DNA from: Pedobacter hartonius | GTDB lineage: Bacteria; Bacteroidota; Bacteroidia; Sphingobacteriales; Sphingobacteriaceae | Length of the DNA stretch: 64,000 nucleotides | Assembly (NCBI RefSeq): GCF_900107535.1 | Contig: NZ_FNRA01000004.1 | Location: 186,001 to 250,000 of the forward strand | Reading direction: 5' to 3' | Notes under the pieces: generated by a model | Databases searched by the model: none | What the model saw: the letters and a program-made list of their open reading frames with translations, nothing else | Told to the model about the DNA's origin: nothing | Made by a program: the position numbers and the translations under genes | Part shown: positions 46,552 through 55,620 of the stretch, piece after piece | Layout of the letters: the number at the start of each line of letters is the position of its first letter | How positions within the stretch are numbered: the first letter of the stretch is position 1

Positions 46552-49500
46552 ATGACAAATAACGTATTGTCCTGCGGATTTTCATGTAAAAATCTGGTTA
46601 ATATTCTTTTGATTGTAATTTTACTGCATTTTAACTTATCTTCTTATGCGGAAAAAAGGCGCCTTCAGGATCTTGATACAAGGATATCGTTAAATGTTAG
46701 ACAGATGCCTGTAAATGAGGTTTTAAAAAAAATACACCGTAAGGTAAAGATCGATTTTGCTTATGGCTCTGATATATTGGCGGCAGCTGACAAAGTAAGC
46801 CTGAATGTAAAAAATGAAAAACTTTCAGTGGTGCTTAAAATGATTCTTGAGCCTTTAGGTATGCAATATACGTATGCAGATAACCTGATCCTGATTGAGG
46901 CGATGAAGATTAAACCCAAGGGCTCCGCAGCGAAGACTGCAGTTTCTACCGATAAACAGAGCCAAATCAAAGGTACCGTTGCAGATCATCAGGGAATTCC
47001 ACTTCCGGGTGTCAGCGTTAAACTCAAAGGAGGATTGGCTGGTGCCAGTACAACTGCCGATGGAAGATATGCCATTGCCCTTCCCGATGCCAATGGCATA
47101 CTGATCTTTTCTTTTATGGGTTATTTGCCGCAGGAAGTGGAAGCAGGCGGACGGACTACGGTAGATGTGGTGCTGAAAGAGCAGTTGCAGAACCTGACTG
47201 AGGTAGTAGTTACCGCACTTGGTATTAAAAGAGAGAAAAAATCGCTGGCATATGCGGTGACAGAGGTAAATGGCAGTGAGTTCACGCAGGCACGCGAAAA
47301 TAACGTGGCCAATGCGCTGACTGGGAAAGTTGCCGGACTGAATGCTTCAGGTTTGTCCACAGGCCCCGGTGGTTCAAGCCGTATTGTAATCAGGGGTAAC
47401 GGATCGCTAAACGGAAGTAACCAGCCGCTGTACGTGATTAACGGTATGCCAATGGATAACAGCACACCGGGCGGGAGTGCCACTTCAAACGGCGGTTCGG
47501 ATGGCATGGGAAACGTGGACAGGGGTGATGGTATCGGTGGAATCAACCCGGATGATATTGAATCGATCAGTGTATTGAAAGGCGGTACTGCTGCTGCCCT
47601 TTATGGTGCAAGAGCTGCAAATGGTGTGATTTTGATCACCACCAAAAAAGGCCGTGCGCAGAAAGGTGTCGGAATTGATTTCAATTCCACTTTTAATGTG
47701 GACAGGGCTATTATAGCGCCCGACTGGCAATATGAATACGGACAGGGAACTGATGGTACAAAACCAACAACACAGGCCCAGGCTTTAGCCAGTGGCCGCC
47801 GCTCCTTTGGTGCCAGAATTGATGGCTCAGCATATATTGCTGCGGACGGACTTTCACATCCTTATTCAGCAGTGAAGGATAATGTGCGTGATTTTTATCA
47901 GACAGGAACCTCGTTTACGAATACACTGGCTTTTACAGGAGGCAATGAAGCGGTAACCTACCGCTTTTCAGGAAGTAACCTGAACAGTAAAAGTATACTG
48001 CCTAACAGTACTTACAACAGGAAAACTGCCAACCTCAGCGTAAATGGCAAGCTGGGGCCGAAGGTAAGTTTCGAAGCACTTGCACAATACAACGTTGAGC
48101 GTGCACACAACAGGCCTACTGCCGGTGATGCCCTGGGAAACCCAAACTGGACGCCCCTTCTGGTGGCCAATACAACTGATGTAGACTGGCTAAAACCCGG
48201 TTACGATGCCAGGGGCAATGAAACGGCATGGAATGATGCATCAATTGCTTCGAACGGCTATTTTGTGGTCAACAAATTTAAACAAGAGGACACCAAGAAC
48301 CGTTTTATCGGTCAGGCAGGCCTTACCTTTCAGCTCATCAGAAATCTGTCTGCAAAGGCGAGTGTGAGCCGAGATTTTTATAACTACAACTACGAATATG
48401 TGCTGCCAAGCGGTACTTTATATACTCCCAACGGACAATACTCAGCCCTCAAAGCTGACAACTCTGAAATTAACGGACTATTGACACTGAACTATACTGG
48501 TAAAGTGACTGAAGATTTCACCCTGACTGCCCTTGCAGGTGGTAATCAGCAAAAATCAGTTTATAATTTGCTGACTACCACAGGAAGGAACTTCACCATT
48601 CCGTATTTTTACAGCACAACGAATCTTTCTACACTTGCTACTGTACCTACCAACAACCGGACAGCCATCAACTCGTTATTTGCTTCGGCAGATATCGGTT
48701 TCAGAAGTTATGCCTTCTTAACGGTAACCGGCAGGCAGGACTGGTTCTCTACGCTGAGCCTTCATCACAACAGCCTTTTCTACCCATCTGTTGGTGGAAG
48801 TTTGGTGCTGTCTGATGCCTTTACGCTACCCAGGGCGATAAGCTTTGCAAAATTAAGGGCCTCATGGGCGCAGGTTGGTGGTGGTGCCCCTGATCCATAC
48901 CAGATCAACCTTGGGTACACCAGTCAGCCATCCTCAGGGCAGCCCATACAAAACGTAACCAGCACAACCATCAGTAACCGGAATCTTCAGCCCTATACCT
49001 CTACCACTACGGAGGCCGGCCTGGAAGCAAAGTTCCTGGACAACAGGCTTGGATTTGACCTGACGGTATACAACCGTAGAACTACCAATGATATCGTTTA
49101 TACCGCCATCAGCGGTACCACAGGCTTTAACAATGTGATCCTGAACGTGGGTGAACTGGATAATAAAGGTGTTGAAGCGCTATTTACAGGTAATCCTGTG
49201 AAGTCCGGGAATTTCTCCTGGAACCTCAGCTACAATGTAACCTATAACAAGAACACGGTACAGAAACTGAGTGAAGGGCTGAACCAGATCCAGGTGGCAT
49301 CTTCAGTGAACTCTTACGCCTATATCAATAATATCGTCGGCCAGTCGTACGGATCCATTGTTGGAACCAGGATGCAGAAAGACGCCAGTGGAAACACGGT
49401 TTTTAATGCAACTACGGGTTTGCCGGTAGCAACCGGACTGGAAGTGCTGGGTAAAGGTGTAGCACCATGGACAATGGGGATTACCAATGATTTCCTTTAC

Positions 49501-49977
49501 AAAGCATTTACACTGAGCATTTTGGTTGACGGCAAGTTTGGCAATAAGATCTTCTCCCTGATGGATGTTTACGCTACCCGGTTGGGATTGAACAAAATGA
49601 CATTACCCGGCAGGGATGGCGGATTGACGGTTACAGGTGTTACGCAGACTGGGGCTCCTTACAGCAGGGTGATCCCGGTAAGCGGAATTCAGTCTTATTA
49701 TGATAACTACAAATCTTATACTGACCTGTTTGTTTATGATGCGGGCTTTATCAAATTACGCCAGGTGGTCCTTTCTTATGCTTTGCCGCTGAAGAAAGTC
49801 ACTGCGGTTCAGTCGGCATCCGTTTCCCTGGTAGCACGTAACCTGTTAACCTTATACAAGAAAACGGATAATTTCGATCCTGAACAAAGTTATACCAATT
49901 CGTCGAGCCAGGGATTTGAATCTATTGGCTTACCAAGAACAAGAACTGTGGGTTTGAATCTGATGTTTAAATTCTAA
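46552..49977 (+). CDS. SusC-family TonB-dependent transporter with STN domain
   Basis: 1141 residues. The signal peptide ends near residue 35. An STN domain follows (about 45-120, VRQMPVNEVLKKIHRKVKIDF), then a carboxypeptidase-regulatory-like domain (about 138-215, GVSVKLKGGLAGASTTADGR), a TonB-box-like LTEVVVTALG, and a plug with GTAAALYGARAANGVILITTKKG. The barrel runs to a terminal Phe (LNLMFKF). It pairs with the SusD 57 bases downstream and, through the STN domain, with the FecR/sigma pair upstream. The neighbouring enzymes suggest an acylated, non-polysaccharide ligand (inference). Confidence 0.94.
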   Translation: MTNNVLSCGFSCKNLVNILLIVILLHFNLSSYAEKRRLQDLDTRISLNVRQMPVNEVLKKIHRKVKIDFAYGSDILAAADKVSLNVKNEKLSVVLKMILEPLGMQYTYADNLILIEAMKIKPKGSAAKTAVSTDKQSQIKGTVADHQGIPLPGVSVKLKGGLAGASTTADGRYAIALPDANGILIFSFMGYLPQEVEAGGRTTVDVVLKEQLQNLTEVVVTALGIKREKKSLAYAVTEVNGSEFTQARENNVANALTGKVAGLNASGLSTGPGGSSRIVIRGNGSLNGSNQPLYVINGMPMDNSTPGGSATSNGGSDGMGNVDRGDGIGGINPDDIESISVLKGGTAAALYGARAANGVILITTKKGRAQKGVGIDFNSTFNVDRAIIAPDWQYEYGQGTDGTKPTTQAQALASGRRSFGARIDGSAYIAADGLSHPYSAVKDNVRDFYQTGTSFTNTLAFTGGNEAVTYRFSGSNLNSKSILPNSTYNRKTANLSVNGKLGPKVSFEALAQYNVERAHNRPTAGDALGNPNWTPLLVANTTDVDWLKPGYDARGNETAWNDASIASNGYFVVNKFKQEDTKNRFIGQAGLTFQLIRNLSAKASVSRDFYNYNYEYVLPSGTLYTPNGQYSALKADNSEINGLLTLNYTGKVTEDFTLTALAGGNQQKSVYNLLTTTGRNFTIPYFYSTTNLSTLATVPTNNRTAINSLFASADIGFRSYAFLTVTGRQDWFSTLSLHHNSLFYPSVGGSLVLSDAFTLPRAISFAKLRASWAQVGGGAPDPYQINLGYTSQPSSGQPIQNVTSTTISNRNLQPYTSTTTEAGLEAKFLDNRLGFDLTVYNRRTTNDIVYTAISGTTGFNNVILNVGELDNKGVEALFTGNPVKSGNFSWNLSYNVTYNKNTVQKLSEGLNQIQVASSVNSYAYINNIVGQSYGSIVGTRMQKDASGNTVFNATTGLPVATGLEVLGKGVAPWTMGITNDFLYKAFTLSILVDGKFGNKIFSLMDVYATRLGLNKMTLPGRDGGLTVTGVTQTGAPYSRVIPVSGIQSYYDNYKSYTDLFVYDAGFIKLRQVVLSYALPLKKVTAVQSASVSLVARNLLTLYKKTDNFDPEQSYTNSSSQGFESIGLPRTRTVGLNLMFKF

Positions 49978-50034
49978 TAAAAAGAGATGAACCCGAAGGC
50001 TCGATCTAACAAATAAATAACAATAAGTAACGAG

Positions 50035-51555
50035 ATGAAAAGACATTTTTATAAAATCAGTTTTGCTATCCTTTCTTTAGTTATACTCTCCTCCTGTCAG
50101 AAGGGCTTCGGGGACCTCAATACGAATCCGAATGCTTCTCCGGTTGTTAATCCTGCGTTTACTTTCACCAAGGCGCAGCTGGATGGCGCAGCAAATGCAT
50201 TGATCCTGCTTCAGGGTACCATGCAATATACCACCAGCTATAATGATGTTGCCGGTTTCGGCGCTAAATATGTACTGAGCCAGAGCAGCGCCAGTTATGC
50301 CGCTTTTACGAATGCCTATCCTAAAGAAGTGAATGAGATCATCTCCGTGATCAATACGATTAAGGATGATCCGGCCCAGACGAACTTACTTGCTGCTTCC
50401 AGGATCTGGAAAGCATATATCATCAGCAGGCTGACAGACCTGTACGGTGATATTCCCTATACCCAGGCGGGCAAAGGGTATACCGATGCCATCTATAAAC
50501 CTGTTTATGATACTCAGCAAAGTATTTATGCCGATCTGCTGAAAGAACTGGATGAATCGGCCGCAAGCTTTGATGCCTCGAAAGCAACATTTGGCCAGGC
50601 GGATCTGATCTACAATGGCAATAACACACAATGGAAGAGATTTGCCTGTTCGCTGATGCTGCGGCTGGCGATGAGGATGACGAAAGCAGATCCGGCAAAT
50701 GCCGCAACCTGGGCAAAAAAAGCTATTGCAGGTGGCGTAATCCTCGATAATGCTGATATAGCTAAAGTGAATGGTTATGTATCTGCAGGGCAGGATATCA
50801 ACAAAAACCCGCTGGCGCTGAACATGCTGAATTCAGATTATATCAGGGCCGACGGAACAAGCAATACGGAGGGAGGGAAGTTCCAGGATGTATTTATCAA
50901 TTCGCTGAAAGCCAATAAAGACCCGCGTCTGGGTGTCCTTGCCGTAGTGTATGTGAACGGTAAAGCCGATACTTCTGCTGCTGTTCAAAAAGGGATGTCG
51001 GCCATGCTGGGCGCTAAACCTGCTGATTTTATCACTTATTCTGAGCCAAACCACCATACGATCCTGCAGTTGAACAGCCCATATCTGCTGCTTACCAATG
51101 CAGAAACTAATTTCCTGCTTGCTGAGGCCGCTTTACGCGGATGGTATAACGGCAGTGCCGCTAGTGTTTTATATGAAAATGGCATCAGGGCATCAATGCA
51201 GCAGTGGGCATTGTTTGGCCCGGCAGGAACAATTACAGTTAACCAGATTGATACATACATTAAGTACCATAAATTAATCACTTCGGCTACGATGGCTGCC
51301 CAGATGGAGCAGATTTACAATGAGTTCTGGGTAGGTGTCTATCCAAATTCGCAGGAGGTTTTCGCCACCTACCGCCGTACCGGATTTCCTGCACTGGTGC
51401 CGAATAATTATGTGGGTAACGCCACAGGAGGCAAGATCTTCAGGAGAATGGAATACCCGCTTACAGAGCAGAATTTGAATGGTGAAAATTATAAAGCAGC
51501 TGTTGCACGCCAGGGGGCTGATGATTTTCTAACCCGCATCTGGTGGGATAAATAA
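50035..51555 (+). CDS. SusD-family lipoprotein (SusD-like_2 type)
   Basis: 506 residues with lipobox LSSC (Cys21) and the mature start QKGFGDLNTNPNAS, typical of the SusD-like_2 branch rather than the classical RagB/SusD one. Other marks are RLTDLYGDIPYTQA, the WKRFACSLMLRLAMRM helix, and the tail segment RRMEYPLTEQNLNGENY. It would be the extracellular binding partner of the SusC just upstream. The next gene, an exported deacetylase, begins 33 bases downstream and is probably in the same operon. Confidence 0.92.
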   Translation: MKRHFYKISFAILSLVILSSCQKGFGDLNTNPNASPVVNPAFTFTKAQLDGAANALILLQGTMQYTTSYNDVAGFGAKYVLSQSSASYAAFTNAYPKEVNEIISVINTIKDDPAQTNLLAASRIWKAYIISRLTDLYGDIPYTQAGKGYTDAIYKPVYDTQQSIYADLLKELDESAASFDASKATFGQADLIYNGNNTQWKRFACSLMLRLAMRMTKADPANAATWAKKAIAGGVILDNADIAKVNGYVSAGQDINKNPLALNMLNSDYIRADGTSNTEGGKFQDVFINSLKANKDPRLGVLAVVYVNGKADTSAAVQKGMSAMLGAKPADFITYSEPNHHTILQLNSPYLLLTNAETNFLLAEAALRGWYNGSAASVLYENGIRASMQQWALFGPAGTITVNQIDTYIKYHKLITSATMAAQMEQIYNEFWVGVYPNSQEVFATYRRTGFPALVPNNYVGNATGGKIFRRMEYPLTEQNLNGENYKAAVARQGADDFLTRIWWDK

Positions 51556-51588
51556 TGAACACAAGTACAAACATATAATATATACGCA

Positions 51589-52848
51589 ATGAAAAAGTAT
51601 TTCCTTTTCTGCACTGCAGCCATCTGCATGTTTAGTTTTAGTGTGCAGGCGCAGCACTACAGTATCGTGATCAAAGGTGGTCATGTAATCGATCCCAAGA
51701 ACAGTATCGACAAGATCATGGATGTTGCCATTCTTGATGGTAAAGTAGCGAAGGTAGCTGCTAATATCAGCACAGCAGATGCAGCCCAGGTTGTGGATGC
51801 AAAGGGACTGTACGTTTCTCCGGGACTGATCGATATGCACTCGCATAATTTCCAGGGTACTACACCAGACCATTACCTGAGTGACGGATTTGGCGCATTA
51901 AATCCTGATGGTTTTACCTTTAGGGTAGGTGTAACCACAGTGGTTGACGCGGGTAGCTCGGGCTGGAAAAGCTTTCCCAAGTTCAAACAGAATGTTATTG
52001 ACCAGTCGAAAACCAGGGTACTGGCAATGCTGAACATTGTTGGCGAAGGGATGCGTGGCGGAGCGTATGAGCAGGACACTACGGATATGAATTCTAAAAT
52101 GCTCGCTATGGTGGCCAACAGCAACAAAAAGACCATCGTTGGTATTAAGGTAGCACATTATGAAGGACATGAATGGACTGCGGTAGACCATGCTGTGGCA
52201 GCGGGAAACAAAGCCAATATCCCGGTGATGATAGATTTTGGTGGTGCCACACCAGCCCTTTCTTTGGAAGAGCTTTTTATGACACACCTGAGAAAAGGAG
52301 ATATCTTTACACACATGTATGGTGCCTTAGCTCCGTCAAGGGAAGAGATGATCGACAAAGCTACCGGTAAAGTAAAATCATATTTTTATACTGCACGCAA
52401 AAAAGGGATTATCTTTGATGTGGGTTACGGAGGAATCAGCTTTGCTTATTCTCAGGCAATACCAGCGATGAAAGAAGGTTTTTATCCGAATACGATCAGT
52501 ACAGATATCCACACCGGAAGTATGAACAATGCGATGAAGGATATGATGAGCGTGATGTCTAAATTCCTGGAAATGGGAATGCCATTGAAAGATGTGATCA
52601 AAGCCTCTACATGGGAGCCTGCACAGGTGATCAACAGAGAAGAACTGGGGAACCTGTCTGAAGGTGCTCCTGCAGACGTAACCGTTTTTGATATCCGTAA
52701 AGGTAAATTTGGCTTCTTTGACTATACGGGACATAAAGAATCCGGAACAGAGAAATTTGAATGCGAAGTGACGATCAGAGATGGTAAAGTGGTATATGAC
52801 CTGAACGGAAATACAACTCCTATCGGTTTAGGACACGGAGATCACTAG
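51589..52848 (+). CDS. Exported dihydroorotase-like amidohydrolase/deacetylase
   Basis: 419 residues with signal peptide ending VQAQ (about residue 22). The amidohydrolase fold begins YSIVIKGGHVIDPKN. Metal ligands are in GLIDMHSHNF (His84, His86), the probable carboxylated lysine in GIKVAHY (Lys187), and STDIHTGS supplies the catalytic Asp. It resembles the deacetylase group that includes Atu3266 and EF0837, which act on small acylated compounds rather than dihydroorotate. Export is unusual for this group. It sits in a row SusC-SusD-deacetylase-RraA, which suggests it strips an acyl or amide group from the imported ligand. Confidence 0.85.
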   Translation: MKKYFLFCTAAICMFSFSVQAQHYSIVIKGGHVIDPKNSIDKIMDVAILDGKVAKVAANISTADAAQVVDAKGLYVSPGLIDMHSHNFQGTTPDHYLSDGFGALNPDGFTFRVGVTTVVDAGSSGWKSFPKFKQNVIDQSKTRVLAMLNIVGEGMRGGAYEQDTTDMNSKMLAMVANSNKKTIVGIKVAHYEGHEWTAVDHAVAAGNKANIPVMIDFGGATPALSLEELFMTHLRKGDIFTHMYGALAPSREEMIDKATGKVKSYFYTARKKGIIFDVGYGGISFAYSQAIPAMKEGFYPNTISTDIHTGSMNNAMKDMMSVMSKFLEMGMPLKDVIKASTWEPAQVINREELGNLSEGAPADVTVFDIRKGKFGFFDYTGHKESGTEKFECEVTIRDGKVVYDLNGNTTPIGLGHGDH

Positions 52849-52902
52849 TTTTTGTAAATTTGAACCGAAGGATAGTTTTTTAGAAAACAATAATATATAC
52901 AG

Positions 52903-53832
52903 ATGAAATTGAATTCAAGGACAGGCATGTTAGCCATAGCCATTACATTTTTGGCTTTTAAGGTAAATGCACAGACTATTCCGAAAGAGGAGCTGATCTA
53001 TCTGACCTCCGACTGGAAGGGCGAACGTTTTCCTGACGGAAGACCAAAAATTCCTGATGAATTGCTGGAAAGGGCAAAACACATAGGTATTGAGGAAGCA
53101 TGGACAATCCTGAACAATGAAGGTTATCACTGTCAGTTTGATGGTGGCTGGAAAATGGTGCATGATGACGTGCCTATTGTTGGCAGGGCACTTACTGCAG
53201 CTTATATGCCTTCCAGGCCCGACCTGGAGAAAAACATCAAAGACCGCGGAGCGAAACAGGGCAGAAAGGGAAATACCAACGCATGGGCGATTGATATGTT
53301 GTCTAAAGGTGATGTATATGTAGCCGATGGATTCGGTAAAATTGCAGAAGGAACGCTGATTGGCGATAACCTGGGCAATTCAATTTTTGCAAAGTCTGGC
53401 AACGGGGTGATCTTCAATGCTTCCAGCCGTGACCTCGATGGATTAAGGGCGATCAAAGGTTTTAATGCTTATGTGCGTGACTGGGATCCTTCTTACCTGA
53501 AGGATGTGGTATTGACGGGACTGAATACACCTATCCGCATCGGAAGGGCTATCGTAATGCCGGGTGACCTGGTTCTGGCGAAAAGTGAAGGCGTGGTCTT
53601 TATTCCCGCCCACCTGGCAGAGAAGGTCATCCTCACTGCCGAGTTTATTAGCCTGCGTGATACCTTTGGTATCCAGATGCTGAAAGAAGGCAAGTATTCT
53701 ACCGGTGAGATTGATAACCAGTGGACAGACAAGATCAAGGAAGATTTCCTGAAATGGCTGGACAAAAATCCGGGAAAGATACCTATGAGCCGTGCTAAAC
53801 TTGATGACTATATGAAATCAAGAACCTGGTAA
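52903..53832 (+). CDS. Exported RraA-family protein (aldolase/decarboxylase-like)
   Basis: 309 residues. A signal peptide ends VNAQ (about residue 24), an extra N-terminal segment of about 60 residues follows, then the RraA fold with GRALTAAYMP, GDVYVADGFG, the GTLIGDNLGN loop, and NASSRDLDGLRAI carrying the Arg-Asp pair that binds metal and carboxylate in this family. Relatives include 4-hydroxy-4-methyl-2-oxoglutarate aldolase/oxaloacetate decarboxylases and the RNase E inhibitor RraA; they are normally cytoplasmic. It lies 54 bases after the deacetylase and probably processes its product (inference). Confidence 0.85.
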   Translation: MKLNSRTGMLAIAITFLAFKVNAQTIPKEELIYLTSDWKGERFPDGRPKIPDELLERAKHIGIEEAWTILNNEGYHCQFDGGWKMVHDDVPIVGRALTAAYMPSRPDLEKNIKDRGAKQGRKGNTNAWAIDMLSKGDVYVADGFGKIAEGTLIGDNLGNSIFAKSGNGVIFNASSRDLDGLRAIKGFNAYVRDWDPSYLKDVVLTGLNTPIRIGRAIVMPGDLVLAKSEGVVFIPAHLAEKVILTAEFISLRDTFGIQMLKEGKYSTGEIDNQWTDKIKEDFLKWLDKNPGKIPMSRAKLDDYMKSRTW

Positions 53833-53850
53833 GGAAAATGATATTTTAAG

Positions 53851-53887
53851 AAATCCCGTTGGTCATCTGATTAACGGGATTTCTTTT
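53851..53887 (+). terminator. Intrinsic terminator after the RraA-like gene
   Basis: AAATCCCGTT (53851-53860) pairs with AACGGGATTT (53873-53882), followed by CTTTT. It closes the SusC-SusD-deacetylase-RraA transcript 18 bases after the stop codon. Confidence 0.8.
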
Positions 53888-54000
53888 GCGCAGCCGGATG
53901 AGTACGAACTCCTGTGCAAAATGCTGAAGACCGGCCGGATTGCTGTGTTTTTCGTTGTTTGTTGCTTGTTCCTTCTCTTTGAGTGCGACTATCATACGCC

Positions 54001-54057
54001 GAGGGAACGAGGCTAGACCGAGTTTAAGCCCTAAAATCGGTCTAGCCTCGTTCCTTC
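54001..54057. repeat. 21-bp inverted repeat without T-tract
   Basis: GGAACGAGGCTAGACCGA (54004-54021) is perfectly complementary to TCGGTCTAGCCTCGTTCC (54037-54054), and the stem extends three pairs outwards with one G-U. The loop has 15 bases. Neither strand has a T-run after the stem, so it is not a normal terminator. No gene in the window explains it. Confidence 0.7.
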
Positions 54058-54190
54058 AGGACACCTACCTCGGACTCATCGGTATGGATGCACGAAGAAA
54101 GACGCCTGACAGTACGATTTGTATTCAAAAGGATACTTTTATTAAACAGCACATTTACTTACATTGATTGCTGAATTATACTGATAAAAA

Positions 54191-55348
54191 ATGATAACAC
54201 AAGAGCCTGCAGGTGAAAGCAAAGCTGTAATTACAAAAGGACCGAGGTTGCTCTCCCTGGATTTTTTCAGGGGATTTACCATGGCCTCCATGATCCTGGT
54301 GAATAACCCGGGCAGCTGGGCACATATCTACGCCCCACTGGAACATTCGGAATGGAATGGCTGTACGCCCACCGATCTGGTATTCCCGTTTTTCCTGTTT
54401 ATAGTAGGTGTTTCTATCGTTTACGCGATGGAGAGCAAGAAGGCGGATGCCTCATTGCATGGCAAATTGCTGTTATCTGTTCTGCGAAGGGCCGTGACAA
54501 TCATTCTGCTTGGCATGTGTTTGTCGCTCGTCTGGAAGTTTGACCTTGCCCATCTCCGTATTCCGGGGGTATTGTTCCGGATAGGCGTGGTCTTTGGAAT
54601 CAGTGCCCTGATCTACATTAAAACCTCAGTCAGAACACAGCTTTATACGGCAATAGTTTTGCTGGTTGGCTATTATTTACTGATGAACTTTGTCCCGGTA
54701 CCCGGATTTGGCCCGGCCAATCTGGAACCTGCAACAAACCTCGGCGCCTGGCTGGACAGGCTTGTGTTTACAGAGAACCACCTCTGGAAGTCCTCCAAAA
54801 CATGGGACCCCGAGGGATTGCTCGGTACGCTGCCTGCCATTGGAACCAGCCTGATCGGTATTCTTACAGGCACATGGCTGAAAAAAGGAAAACTCAAAAC
54901 TGTTAAAGACCTGGGCGTAATTGCAGGTGCAGGGCTGGCGTTGGTGGTCCTTGCCTTAATATGGGATACGTTCTTTCCCATTAACAAGTCATTGTGGACA
55001 AGTTCTTTTGTGTTGTTTACTGCCGGTCTGGGTATTATTATCCTTTCTCTATCCTACTGGATTATTGATATCAAAAAGTATCAGTTGCTGATCTGGCCAT
55101 TCGTTGCCTTTGGCCGTAATGCAATCACTGCTTTTGTACTTTCGGGTGTGCTGCCAAGGCTATCGTCTTTCATTCCTGTTACCGCAGAGGGAAAGCAGAC
55201 GAATATCTGGGCTTATGTCAATGAATATATATTTTTTGCCAATCTATCTCCTAATAACGCTTCACTGATCTCGGCCTTTACGGTTGTTTTGCTGATTTTT
55301 ATCCCGATCTGGTGGATGTACAAAAAGAACGTGATTGTAAAAGTATAA
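54191..55348 (+). CDS. Membrane acyltransferase-like protein, NagX/HGSNAT (DUF5009/COG4299) family
   Basis: 385 residues with about ten hydrophobic helices. It begins with the family signature RLLSLDFFRGFTMASMILVNN, followed by NGCTPTDLVFPFFLFIVGVS and the AFGRNAITAF segment towards the end. Human HGSNAT uses acetyl-CoA to acetylate glucosamine ends across a membrane; the bacterial relatives (NagX) accompany amino-sugar genes and are uncharacterised in most cases. The loop His residues expected for catalysis are less certain (WAHIYAP, LEHSEW). It lies after a terminator, so it may be expressed separately from the SusCD row. Confidence 0.85.
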   Translation: MITQEPAGESKAVITKGPRLLSLDFFRGFTMASMILVNNPGSWAHIYAPLEHSEWNGCTPTDLVFPFFLFIVGVSIVYAMESKKADASLHGKLLLSVLRRAVTIILLGMCLSLVWKFDLAHLRIPGVLFRIGVVFGISALIYIKTSVRTQLYTAIVLLVGYYLLMNFVPVPGFGPANLEPATNLGAWLDRLVFTENHLWKSSKTWDPEGLLGTLPAIGTSLIGILTGTWLKKGKLKTVKDLGVIAGAGLALVVLALIWDTFFPINKSLWTSSFVLFTAGLGIIILSLSYWIIDIKKYQLLIWPFVAFGRNAITAFVLSGVLPRLSSFIPVTAEGKQTNIWAYVNEYIFFANLSPNNASLISAFTVVLLIFIPIWWMYKKNVIVKV

Positions 55349-55423
55349 AATAGATTTCCCGGCTGCTGGTGCGGAAATCAGCGAGAGATATTAGTGTAAT
55401 TAATTGATCTTTAGTCTTCAATG

Positions 55424-55502
55424 AAAAAAAATGCACCTCTCTTTCGATGCTGTATGCTGCTGAAGCGCAGCAGAAGGCATCGAAAGAGAGGTACATTTTT
55501 TT
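55424..55502. terminator. Long nested hairpin, bidirectional terminator-like
   Basis: The arms 55424-55450 and 55477-55502 pair almost throughout, with one mismatch, including ACCTCTCTTTCGATGC with its full complement. The outer part is A8 opposite T7, giving a T-tract on both strands. An inner stem CTGCTG/CAGCAG (55457-55473) caps it. It lies between two convergent genes, ideal for bidirectional termination. Confidence 0.7.
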
Positions 55503-55620
55503 GAGATGATCCTTAGCTTGTTGCCTTTCAGCATTGCTTAAAGCAACGTAAATAGCCCATATGCTCCGAAAACTTCAGTCGCCGCACTGATGTACGATTT
55601 CAAGAACCGCCTCAGCAAAT

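Larger units (their letters stand above)
53833..54190. other. Spacer with terminator and long palindrome, no gene
   Basis: 358 bases between the RraA-like and the membrane acyltransferase genes. It contains the terminator and the 21-bp palindrome listed separately. The 75-codon frame across the palindrome is not protein-like. A promoter for the next gene is expected but not clear. Confidence 0.5.

Noticed and set aside
53940..54167. A 75-codon + frame
   Set aside because: It spans the long palindrome and has no start signal or recognisable motif.
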